In this document: positions 1-15,901 of the stretch, one piece after another
Layout of the letters: every line of letters begins with the position of its first letter
How positions within the stretch are numbered: position 1 is the stretch's first letter
Assembly: GCA_008921705.1 (NCBI GenBank)
Contig: VFFE01007669.1
Location: 5,343,633 to 5,407,632, forward strand
Reading direction: 5' to 3'
Length of the DNA: 64,000 nt
DNA from: Burhinus oedicnemus
Lineage: Eukaryota; Chordata; Aves; Charadriiformes; Burhinidae
Program-made: the position numbers and the translations under genes
The notes under the pieces: model-generated
Seen by the model: only the letters and a program-made list of their open reading frames with translations
Database searches by the model: none
What the model was told of the DNA's origin: nothing

Positions 1-388
1 GATAGTCCCTGAATGGCTTTCACCACTGGGGCTAGCAAAGGAATTGATCCCTATTTGATTACTAAATAAATAAACAATAATGACAGAAAAACACATCAAG
101 CACATTGATTACATCATCAGATAAAAGTTTTTCTGTTTGGGAGTTTTCTCAAAAGCTTCATGCCAACATGAATAATTAATCTTTAACTGAGATTTGAATA
201 AAGCTTCTAGAACAAGTCTTTTGTGCGGACGGCCATATTGTGATGGAGATGCATTTGAAAACTAACTTTTCACATCACAGTCTTTCCAAAAAGTCAGAAC
301 GATTAGAAGATATAATGCTACTTCGCAAGGCTTTCTCAGCAAGAAATGCATTGCTTGTTTTGACACAAATGTCTGGAAATTGCCTCAC
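1..388. other. DHRS9 intron sequence, no supported exon
   Basis: Follows the third DHRS9 exon on the minus strand. The expected last exon (about 70 codons) is not supported here; the only resemblance is a few codons at 1-35 that do not join in phase. Otherwise AT-rich with no feature recognised. Confidence 0.5.
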
Positions 389-3862
<3,474 letters not shown>

Positions 3863-3891
3863 TTTTACTGAAGTCTTCCAGTCACGATCTT

Positions 3892-6800
3892 CTGAAATGA
3901 AAAAAACACACCTAACTGCTAGTTTTTAAGAGATGATTGTTTGTTGGTTGGGTTTTTTTCTTTTCTTCTTGAGTTGGTTAACTGCAACTATTCAGAGAAG
4001 CAGGCACAATTCAGAGCAGTGGCCTCCTCGTGCTAAAACAAACCAACAAAAATCCTTCCTTGATCAGAAATGAGAACAGGAGATATATTGTAATAAGGTT
4101 ACAAAGAACAATGCAGTAAGACTGAGGCCAGCTGGCAACAAAAGGTCAAGCAAGATCAGCAGGACCCAGAACCTTTCTCATTACTGTGGATACTGAAGCA
4201 ATGCTAGCCAGGAAAAATGATTTACTTTATTTTACTAAAACCTCTGGTTGTCAGTGCCAGACTCTCAAGAAAGAGGGTAGCAAGTACTGCCACTTTGCCT
4301 CTAAAGAAATAAATTCCCACCAGCTAGGCCGTGGGAGTGTGCATGTGGTCCCTGAGCATGGGAAGGAGGGTGCAGGTTGGAGCACTTTGCCTGCCAGAGT
4401 GAAGCTCAGGCCGTGTGACAACATCAATACAGCAAAATATGTTTGGGAAGACCCTGCATATCTAGGCTTATACTCCAGTTGACTTAATAGTGAACTTCTA
4501 AGTAACTACTGATGATGGATGAAAATCCGCTTAGAGAAGACAATTCAGTTATACTTCTTTGTGAGTGCTCATGGCCCGTAAAACAGGAGATGCCTAATGC
4601 AACGACTGAAAAAATAATTCTACATAGATGTAAAGGAGTACAGATGTTTTTAGAGATTTCTAACAGACAACCCGTCTCTGCAGGGCAAGATGCAATGCAG
4701 TTGCATTTACTATGGCCAAATTCTCCTCTGGCAAAACTTAATTTAAAAGGAAATTGCAAACACCTGACATGTTTTTAAGCACCATAATAGGAACACGAAC
4801 ACTACTTTTATTTTCTGCATGTGAAACTGCTTTCTGCTCTGACACAGGAGGTTCAACATATCTCCATTTTATTGCAAGCCCCATGACTGCTCACGGTGCT
4901 TGCTTGCATAAATATGTATGCTGGTGAAATGCAGCTTCTTGTGATGGTTGAAAGTTGCCCAGGGTGTTGCTAAAGTTGCAATGCAGAGATGCTAGTTTTT
5001 GTTGCTTAACTTCCTCTGCAGCATCAGTAGTGATGAAAGTATGAACAAGTGATTCGGTAACTGCCCTCCCCATGTAGTATTTCGTGGTTCCTTTGTTAAG
5101 ACAAAGAAATTTTTCTGTCAGCATATGTACGCATGCATAGCAGACTCAGCACAGTGGCTGGCTTTCCTTCTCCTGTGACCCTTATTATAGTTACCATTCT
5201 CTTCATGATATCCCTTGCTTTGCTTTGAGTTGCCCTATTCCTTCACAGCCTTCCTTCACCTGCAGCTGAATAACAGTCTGGGCCATCCCTGGCTGTTACA
5301 CATCAGAGCCAGGGACAGGCTTGCTCCTGGAGGTTGTGTGGAGATTTGTTCTTGGCACAGAGGCACTGTTTCCCTGCCATGCCTGCCCTCCCATACCTAT
5401 GTGCCCCTGGACCTCAGCCACAGCTGCACCTCGTGTGTGCTAAAGCCTGTGCAGCATCTGGCCACAGCGGCAAACCAGGGGGGCCAGGGATGGAGAAGGT
5501 TTGAGAAGAGCCCCTCTAGAGAAGAAGGCGATAGCACTGTTTCATCACGCTCTACTTCAACTATAAAGTAGATATGAAGTATAACTAGTAAATCAACATA
5601 AATAAAACAGGGTTTTGGCCTGATCTATAATCTGATCAGTAAATAAAAATAAAAGCCAATTTAGCTAGACTGAGGGAAAAGGCTTGCCTAGGTCTGTTTT
5701 TGCCATGGCAACAGGCAGGTCTACAAACATGGGACTTGGACGATAAGGGTTAATTTCTGGTCCCTATGATCTTTAATCAATGAGTCAGTGGGACTTTACA
5801 TCAAATTAATAAAGTGCTGAAATTATAAAGTTTTCAGTTGGAGTGCTTTGTACAGGCTGTGTTTCCAACTCCAGCCTGCCAGGGAGACTGACATGTCCAG
5901 TGCCTGCCTGCGGTGGCCCAGCTTTGCAGTGTAAAGATCTACCTCCAATTTTTTATAGGGGCCACAAACCAAAACCAAAAAAACCCAAAGGGGTCATCAA
6001 GAAAAAAATGTACTTTTCTCTAGTTTCCAGGCAGGAGAGTGATAAGAGGCAGTCAGTCAAAAGCCCCAAAGGTGTTTTAGTGGTGGCATTCGAGTGTTTG
6101 GGAAAGGAGAGGCACAGGGGACAGGTAGGCTCACATTGGCATGCCACCTTCTGACAGGAACAAGTGAGGTGACCGAGGGGCTGGTTGCCCAGAGGGTGGG
6201 GCAGGGACTCTCAGAGATGTCTTTTTGAAAGAATTTTTTTATTTTAACATGTTGAGTCACTTAATTTTAATATAAAAGTTATAGTTTGCATTTAAAATTT
6301 ACAGGGTTTTTTTTTGTTTTGTTCAGTTGGTGGTTTTTTGCTATCTCTGGTATTTTTATTTCCACAAGTGTTGGAATGGAATCCTTACCAGCTGCCAAAC
6401 TTAGGTAGGATCAACAGGATAAGTGAGTGCATGTCCTGCTTCTAGTACTTTCCAAGAGCAGATGGTGAGAGGCTAACTATAGAAACAAGGCGAGTAACTA
6501 GAGGTAGGTCCCTTGCTGCCTCCTCCCAGCCTCCCTGCTGGATCCAGTGCAGATGGTATTCTGCAGTTTCAGTATAGCATATTTTTATGACCAAGAAATA
6601 AATATACCATGACTTATTGTCTCTGATTGTGATTTAGACCATGGGAGAAGAAATAAGTTTGTTTCTTTCTTTGTGCTAGCCTTCCAACAATCACCAACTT
6701 GGACTGTTTACTTCCTATAACAAGAGAAATTCACATTCAGAGAAACATCCCCATTGTGCCCAGAGGCACAATCCTTATTTCACTTTAAGGAAAGTATCTG

Positions 6801-9800
6801 CTATTCCCCATTACAGTATGAAGAAATGTAGTTTGATTGCAAAAAAAAAAAAGGAAATTGACTTCTTATCAACGAACAGCTTTTTGCTTGCAACAAAAAT
6901 GATAAAATCCAACCATCAAAAGAGGAAGTCTTGCTCTAAGGTGAAAAAAGGAAGTTTCCGTGTAGAATGCTTACTAAAGATCTTTGGAAAGGACAGTAAC
7001 TTTTTCAAAAGTCATGTCACATTGAAGGAAATAATGTACATATGCACCTCATGGGATTGACATAATTCTATTTTTAATAGCATAAATCACAAATCAGTAA
7101 GCTCATTGTAAAATTCACTTTGCATTGTACAAAGTGAATACTAAGTCATGTTTGTGTAACTGCTGTGGTGCCATGAAAAGAATGAAGACACAGCGTGTAG
7201 GTACTTGCCAACCTGACCAACTGTGTGTGTGTACTGACCTTTCCTGCAGCTTCCCACTCCTCTAGTCTCTGCCCTGATCAGAGTCCCACAGAGGAGCTTG
7301 TTCTCTCCCAGCCCAATTTTGTTGGTTTTGTCCTCTAGCTACCTTCATAATTGTGATAATTTTTTTAGACGAATTTCATAAACAATATTTAACAAGCAAC
7401 GCTCCAAGAACAGATGTGGAAGTCATCTGCCTAATAATTCAAGCTGTAAACTGTATCTACGTTATTTGAAATGTCCCTTACCTTAAATCAGGGTACCAAA
7501 AGAGAGCTGTAACTTGCTTTTATTTAGAGTTCCCTTCACTTTCACCTTCATACTATTTAGGTGAAAAAATTGTGATAGTCTGTGAAGTAAAATAACAAAA
7601 AATATTTTCAAAATCTGGGAGAAATAAAGAAGAAAACAAAGTGTTTTTCTTTGTTTTTCAAAGGATCAGAGGACAGGAAGATAAAGCATCATGCAGAAGC
7701 AGAAGTGTAGTACACTTCTGCCTTATACTTCTGACACTCTAAGGTGCTCTCACTGTAAGTGGCACGATTAAGGTGGGGATTATACTTAATAAATTAATGA
7801 AGCATAAAAGCTGTCTGTTCAATGCCTTCTCTCAGGCAAAAGTGTCCAGACTGCTGCAACTGCATACAGATTTTAGTGCAAAACACAGAAACAAGCTGCT
7901 CGTCTGGAGCCTCAGTGTGCAGTGGCTGACTGAGTCTATTCACCTGGTGGAAAACCGTGGCCACCTACTCCTCCATAGCTGTGAGCACTCAGTGCAAAAT
8001 TTCTGGCTATCTCTAGGAAGCTTTGGAAGCATTTTATTTTAGTGCTGCTACTAGCTGTTGTCAATACTGGAATAAAGATCAATAGGTCATAGACTACAGC
8101 TTAGAGCTGAGGAGTCCTGTGCCAAAAAAGCGCATGGGCTTTCATTTCTTACTGAGAAATTATCTGTTCGGGAATAACTAAGATTCTTTTCTATTCGCTT
8201 ACTCTTATGAATTGTTGGAAAAAATCCGGAGAAGAGAGGATAACTTCATTTGGAGTGGTAATATGCTGGAATGAACAGGGAATTGAGTGAAGAAGCAGTT
8301 ATTTTACTGCATTTGGCTCAATGAATCGTGATCTTTTTCTTCCTGTGCAAAGAGGTATTAAGAAGATGTGAGCTGTAAGCAAAGTGCTTCCCTTCAACTC
8401 AGACCACAACTGAGGGGAATTATCCTGACAGTATTGCTCATCTTTCACAAACTAAATAGTATCTATAACCTATGAAAATTCAGAGATCTTGCATGTGTCC
8501 AGTACGAGAATTCAGGGATGGGAACAACTGTCCTCCGTCTCCTCGATTTATTGAAGTCCTGCTCTCTATTGTTTCAGTTCAGTGGCTTCATTCACTGAAG
8601 GGCTGACTCTAGCAAGAGAAACTGAATTTTCCCTTCCCAGGACATCAAAAGGAAAAAAGGTACAAGGGGGCTTGAGGAGATTGAGTGGATTTGTCTAGTT
8701 TTTCCACTAGCAGCTGCAAAAGGTGACTCTGTGGGAGTGGGACCAAAACAGCGCTTTATGTTCTCCACTTCGCTCTACACAGACAGATGATTTTTCAGCA
8801 TAGATTCATTTTTATGGCCCATGTCATAAAGTCAGGTCAGAATTTATTAATCTTCAGGAATTTTTGTAAGGGTGAGTTGAGAGAAACAGAGGTTTAGAAG
8901 GGAGCAGAGCCCTTCAAAAGGTTTGGGGTAGTCTGGTCTCCGCTCCAATTCATCACTGCCTTAATCTACTTCATTAAGCAGTGTGAAACAGGCTCTGTGC
9001 ACACTTTCTGAATGCTTAGATGAGCAAAGCTTTTAAATGAAAAGACTGAAGTAATTTGTGTAAAGCTAAAATTCTATTCTGCCTCTTGAAAGCCAAGCAT
9101 TGTCTGGAGATGTTGGACTTCCTTGCATGTTAAGTGTGAGCTCTGCTCGAGTACCTTGAAAAGCAAAGGCACTGCATGACCTTTGCCAATGTTGCTCCTG
9201 AAGAAGCTGTCAGGGGAGAATGAAGCAAAGCAGAATTCTGCTCCACCATACAATTTTTCTTCCAGGCTTTCCACTCCTGTGCCCTGCACTGCAAGGAACT
9301 ATTTTTTTTTCTGTAGCTCTATGATGTGGTGCACAAGATGATTAGCACTGTGACATTATCGCAGATAGTGTTATTCTCAAAGCTACGCTGTGTACATTAG
9401 TATAGATTGTAGACTTCTTTTTGTTAAGAAAACGGGAGAAGACACCAGGTTTGTGTTTGGTTATGCTGTCACTGTGAACGTGGTAATAAGGAAAATGGAG
9501 TTCTGGTTAGCTACATTTAATTGTGATGCACTTCTGTGTAACAGGTTTTATCACGGAAAATTTGAGAGCACAGAAGACTTGAGAGCTGACAGTCACTAAG
9601 ATTAGGGCACTGCCTTTTCTATCTTGTCCTATCAGTCAGGGCTCTTTGCATTGAGAACTGATTTCGGAGGGGAACTAAACATGTTTGCCATTTCCCTCTA
9701 AACTGTGGTGACATTGGCTGAGGTCATAGCATTGTCCTCACCAATGTCCCTTATTGAAAAATCCATGGACGGCTCATCTCCAACGAGAATTCACTACTAT

Positions 9801-12800
9801 CAGGAGCTTCCACCTTGTAAAATCTTCATTTTAAAGGAAGAACGGTAAAATACTAGAAGCCACCGGGAGAGGGACAATCTATGGGTTAAAAAACAAAGCT
9901 TCTGAGCAAATTTTTAATCTGAGTTTAGTTTAATCTCTGAACCAACTTTCATATTATTCAGCTGATGTTGCTATTTACTGCAGGCACAGTAGTGTACACT
10001 GAATTATTGCATGGCTAATAAAGTAATTCTATACTAATGCTGATAAAATAATGCTACAATAATCTCTTCCCGTACATTCATTGTGAGCTTTTTTTTTCAG
10101 AGAACCGTCTGATCTCCTCGTGTATAATTGCTTTCCAAGTGCCCTGACTTTATGTTGTGAGATTACATTAGTCAAATTTAAACCTTCCATTAGATGTCAA
10201 TGAACTGTAACCATTGTAACCGCATGGTTATTGACCTAGGTGCAAATAGCCAATGCCCAATTTAAAGATTCAGTTCTGACAAATGGGTTAGAATAATGTA
10301 AACTTGATGGGAAATGGTTGGGTGCTTCACTGACTAATTGAACAGGATCCTTGTAATTTGTTCTATGACACATGATTTTTCACAGCCACAGGTGAGTAAC
10401 AAATCTATCATGTTCAATGTTTCAGAATTAACTGAGGAAACTTCCTGAACTGTAAGGTGCCTGTATTTTTCTTTCTGAACAATTTAAGCTAAAAGCTAAA
10501 TTCCCTTTGCACAGCTGGTGTTTTGGTTTTGGTTGGTTTTTTTTTGGAATGGGACTGTTTGAAGAACAAGACATTCAAGTTCTGTTTTGAAGCAAGATGT
10601 CTTTCTGCGTGTATGCTATCATTAATATCTGAGGAACCTAGTTTTAAAGAAAAATGAAGGATAGGGCTTTCAGGGCCAATTTTCATTAGTGTTTTTTCCC
10701 CCTTTATGTTAAATAAAGATCTGATCTGAATAAAGGTATGATTTGAAAAATATTTCAAAGGGCTTTGGATCAGGTCCTAATGTTACTTCATTCTCTAGGA
10801 TATATTCCTTTGTTAGCACTAGTATTACTTGTTTAAATCTGGATTTTGAGTTCCTTAAAGATTTTTTTTAATCAAAAATCCAGAAGCCATACCTTAATTG
10901 GCTACAGTAAAATGCTATTTCACTTTAATGCAGTTTCTGAGGTATTCTCTGCTCCTAGTTTGTATTTTGCACATGCAGGGGTAGATAACATGATCTAATG
11001 CCTTCTATTATCTCTGATTTATATTATCTGAATCATTTTTAATGCAGACATCAGCAACAGTATTTTTCAAGATGTTGTAAGTGATTCTCAGTTAACAATT
11101 CAGATACCGAGGAATGTTGTTTTAATATTTTAATACAGCATGCCAATCTGCTATACTAATCTGTTTAAGTCAGCTAATGAATGATGCCTGCTGGACAAGA
11201 TACTATGTTGATAGTATTTGATTACGTGAGCTTTAGAAAATATAGGAAAAATGTGTTTCCTTTCAAAAATGTGAGACAGTCACAATTTTATTGGAAAAGT
11301 GACATCATTCCAGAAAGTTTAGCTCTAGCAAGTGTTTGTAACTAGAATCCTTATTCAAGTCTATCAATTATTGGGGTTTTTTCTGCTTTTCCTATTATTT
11401 AAAACTCCACCAGCATTCAGGCTTAAAAAAAATCAGTTGCAAAATACATTTCATAGTGTTAAAATACAGTGTCAGAGCAAGCATTGAAATGAGAATTCCC
11501 AGCATGGTGTTCTATACTGGCATTTAAAGGACAGATTGATTTTTACAGTGTTCTACTATAAAATTTTTTATAGATGTTATGACTGCAAAAGTCAAATAAT
11601 AAATAGCTGAAAGAGGACAGGCAGAGAGTGACTTTGCTTTGCTTGACTTTTGCCTTTTTTGTCAATTTACAGTATGACATTATCCATTATCTTTCTGAAG
11701 CAGAAATGCAGCGTGTTTTTTTGTAACCCCTTCATAGCTTTTCACTGGGAGCCACATTCAGTAGTATGGTTCAAATGATTTATATCAGTTAATTTAAATC
11801 TGTTTATACTTCTGTGAAGTTGTAAAGTATTTTAAAGCTGGTGGAACGTGTATGTAAATACCACCCTTAAAGTTTAAATTTATTTTGATAGCAGAACAGG
11901 TAGGAACATCGCTGCTTTACTCCAGCAGAACACGTTTTTATAATCCAGGTGACATTTCCAATTATACTAATTGCAGTGTAAAATCAGCAGTTTGTGTATT
12001 AGCTCACCTTTCTTTATACAGTTCCATTACTTGTGTGCTGAACATTGCAAAGTGGTCAGTACTAGATCTAGAAGCAAATGATGGCTTCATGTTTAAGGAC
12101 AAATTGCTAGTAAAATTGCCATTGTGGTGAACTACCTTTTGCAGAAGAAACCATGAGTGTATGGTTGCAGTTGGTATCTTCCGGGTATTATTAATTCAGC
12201 CAACGATGCTTTAACCATTTGAACAAAAAATCTGAAAAACTTTAACAAAGATACAAACATTGTGATTTGATTATTTTTCTCATACTGATGGCTTTCTTTA
12301 AAATTTATTCATTCGTGGTTTTTTGTGTCCTTACTGAAAACATATACTTAGGGTAAAAAAACTGGCCAGCTTTAGGCCAATACTATATTTCAGTTGTATT
12401 TTCCTTAGAATCATGTACTGTGAAGCACTCCCCAGTCAGTGCTACCAACGTCAAACTTCTTTGCAAACAGAGCAAAAAGTCTGCTTTTTCAGATTTCCAG
12501 CTCCAGCCTCACAACTGAATTGACATACAAAAAAAAATTGTCTTGAGAACGTGACCACTGACAAAACTGCCAAAAATGAGCTGTCCGAGAAACTTTTTTT
12601 TTTTCTTAAGAAACTTCTGGAACTGTAGGATGATTTGAATAAACAGTTTTTGGAGAACTTCTCTTTGAGACTATTTCAATCAATCAGACACAGCAAAAGG
12701 CAGGAGGTAGGGAGCAGAATAACTCCGTGTTTTCACCGAAGAAGTAAGTAAAATTTTTTTCCCACTTGGGGAAAATTGCCACTCTCATCTTCAGTGAAAA

Positions 12801-15798
12801 CATAATCTCAGGGGACTTAAAGCTGCCAGGAATATATGCTTGCTCTTTTTGGGAACCTACATTTATTTCAACATAAACTGAATAGTGTCATCTGGAAATT
12901 AAGCCCTTGTTAAATCTTCTTCCATATGCTTGATGCAAATCCAGCTGAAGTGAAATTTAATGATTTGTAGATAGGTCCCATGTGATACAGTGATACGTAT
13001 ATGATGCTTTCCTTTCTTTCTGGTCAGAAGCAGATGTTACATGCTTTCTCTGTTATATAAAAGAGCAGAAAGAGAACCTGGAAATGTGCACACGGAAAAG
13101 ACTTTAACTAAGGAAGTACCATAGCTTGTTCAGCCCATTTGCCATCTGTCTCAGAGAATGAAAAAATTATGATTAAGATTGTAAATTTTTTCACTCTATG
13201 TGGGGATGAAATAAAAGCTCCTGTGATTTTATGTTGTGACGATTCTAGTCCTGGCCAGACATTTTGTTGTTGCAGTGGTGATTTGGCTTTACACATTTAC
13301 TTAAGGAGAGAATTTGGTTAACAATTTAGGGGGTCAGAATTTATGGACCTGCAGGTGAATAAATCTTCTCTGCTCATCAGGAACTTTTAGGCAAGAAAAA
13401 CTACATCCATAGACTAGCAATCAATGAACCAATGTCCAAATGAATGGATGTACTGAATGAAATTCTGCAGAGGTCTGTCTTGCTTCTGGTATAATCCAGT
13501 AATATTGATAGCGATGTGAATTACACAATGGAATACCCTTATTAAATTTGATCATTACATAAAGGGAGGACAGACTTCAGATGTGCTGAAGAACAGGACT
13601 AGAAGTCAAAATGCCCTTAACAAACAGGTAAAATGGACTGAAGAATGTAAGGTGCTATCAAATACAGACAATAGCAGCCAGGATTAATCAACTGTGAAAA
13701 TATAGTTTGGAAAGCAACTGGCTCTGTAGCAAATTGTTTGCAAAAAATGAGTGGCTTTGGTGGATTACAAACTCAGCGTGAATCAACAACGCGATACTTC
13801 TGTTAAAAAAACAAATGTCATACTGGGTTGCATAAACAGGAATATAATCCATGACGTGTGAAATAATCCTTCTCCTTTGCTCAGTGTTGGTAAGACTGAT
13901 GCCATAGTGCTGTTACGCACTTACCACTTCAAGAAAGATATACTAGAATCTGGAGGAGACCAGTGGAAATTATCAGAGGTTTAGGAAATGCACTCTACCA
14001 AGGAAAATTGAATGAGTTGCTTTTTTCATGGGAAGAGGAAGACTTTCTAGCATTATTCAAATAAATACAGCCTACTTACAAAGTGGAAAGGAATTATTAT
14101 GTTCCACATCCTTGGAGGATTGCACAAGAAGCAAGGGGTTTAAATTATGACAGGTAAGATTCAGACTAGACATTAAAAAAAAAATATTTTAGCAATAAGG
14201 ATAGTGAAGCACTAATTGCCTGGGGAGTTCTTCAGGCATCTTTGATAAACATCAGTTAAAATGACACCAGAATAATTGAACTTTGCCTTGAATGCTTAGA
14301 ATTAATCAAGACACCTTGATCTTTCCATCCTGATTTACTGATGATTCAGCAATGTGCCAGGAGACATACACATAAATTCAGAAGAGAATAAAAAAGAGTC
14401 AGCCGTTCTTGAAAGCCAATTTGGAGGGAAAAGTAACAAAAATGTAAGGTTGGGGCTTAATGAAAAGTGAAATTATTAAAAGTCACATACACATCCTGAA
14501 CCACTGCACCGGCTCCTATTATGCTGCTCCATTTGGATCTAGGGACAGGTCCAAGCTTCTTTTCAGCCCTTCCTACTTGTAAGGAACTGCCTGGTTGTGG
14601 CTAATCACACAGCTGTTGCCAATATGAAGGGGTTCGGTAGTTTAAATACCATTAGCAGAAAAGAAGTGGCTCCTTTAGAGGGCTAAACAGGTAAAAACTC
14701 AGCTGGCTGGGAAGTCAAGTGGGGTAACGCAAATAGTCTGTGGAAATGTGTCTTTAACACAGAAGACTTCTTGTGTAAAAGCTGTAGGTAAAAGATGTTA
14801 AAGCTTTGATATCTGAATGTGTTGTAATATGCTTAAAATGAGAGGTTGTGAGAAGTTTCTACATAAGTATAAACATACAAATGTTGATGTTTAATGACTG
14901 CAATAAAGTATTGCAGCTACGCTTTGGGATGCTTTACATTAAATGAAGGTTTGAATGAGATCACTTTGGTTATGAAAGGGCATGTTTTGGGGAGGGCTTC
15001 TGCAGCACTTTTCCCCAGGTGCCATCTTGGATGCCAGGCCTGCCCTGCCAAAACTAGCGCTACCAGCAGATTTTGCCTCACAAAAGTGTTTCTTTAACAA
15101 AAAGGTGTTAACTTCATCTCCTTATTTCTTCTCATATATGACATCTGCTTGGTATGTCAGTGTGACTAGTTAGGAATAAACCTGTCCAGAGAAGTAGGTC
15201 TGCCGGGTAACTCATCCCAGCTGAGAGCTGTGGGAGTGCAGCTGGTGGTGGTGATGCTGCAGATGTCAGTGTGGCTGTGGGGGGGTGACCCTCTTGTCCC
15301 CTGATTGTTCCCCTGTCACGATCCTGATGGCCACTGCCAGGCAGGACAAGATAAGGCAGCAGCAGGTCTCCTGCCTGCCACTCCCTTATAACTGAGGCAG
15401 GATCTGTCATATTAATATCTGTCTATAATCTATGGATGTCACCTGCACAAGAGCGGTAGTTTATTTTAATGCAGCCATTAATGGGGACAGAGCTGTTTAC
15501 AGTGGGCTGCAAAGCCCTGCGGAGCAGCCCTCACTGGAGGCAGGAGGCATTGAAGCCTTTCAGAGGCCTTGCACTAAGCCGTGAGTTGAGCATGCTTCTC
15601 TGAGGGGTTTTTCTACTTTGTAGTTTCACTGTGTCTGGGACATCTCGTCTGTTATAACTTGTGCTGTAATCACTGGGCTTGCCCTGGGATAATGAGGGCA
15701 AAACTGAGGTAAGCAGGAGTTTAAGGTAATATTGTTGTATGTTCACAGACAAATGTATGCTGATACTCTTTTTTTTTTTTTTCCCCTCCTCTCTTCAG
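3892..15798. other. DHRS9-ABCB11 divergent intergenic region and ABCB11 upstream intron
   Basis: About 11.9 kb between two genes transcribed away from each other. It must hold the DHRS9 promoter and, if the gene follows its mammalian structure, the ABCB11 promoter and a noncoding first exon with its intron. None of these could be placed with confidence. Scanning for an FXR-type inverted repeat (IR-1) as found in mammalian ABCB11 promoters gave only isolated half-sites. No protein-coding exon, tRNA or mobile element was recognised. A 23-bp palindrome at 7699-7721 is listed separately. Confidence 0.7.
7699..7721. repeat. Perfect 23-bp palindrome
   Basis: Two 11-nt arms (GCAGAAGTGTA and its exact complement) around a single central G. 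Seen directly. It could be a binding site for a dimeric factor or chance; nothing ties it to a known motif. Confidence 0.8.
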
Positions 15799-15901
15799 GA
15801 CTTCTGATTTAAGTAACTAATCATCATGTCTGACCCTGTTGTTCTGCATAGCATCAAGAGATTGGGAGAGGATAACTATGCTTTTGACTTGGATGGCAAA
15901 T
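15799..15901 (+). CDS. ABCB11: ABCB11 coding exon 1 (start codon)
   Basis: Acceptor CTCTTCAG ends at 15798; 15799-15825 is 5' UTR; ATG at 15826-15828 with A at -3. Codes for [17 protein letters not shown]..., colinear with the human N-terminus. 76 coding nt, GTAAGA donor. The acceptor implies an upstream noncoding exon. Confidence 0.93.

Noticed and set aside
1..35. Possible start of the last DHRS9 exon on the minus strand (LAPVVKAIQGL, like the family's SPVV segment).
   Set aside because: The frame has a TAG six codons upstream of it, and no AG in between gives the phase needed to join exon 3. The expected 18 or so residues before this motif are also missing.
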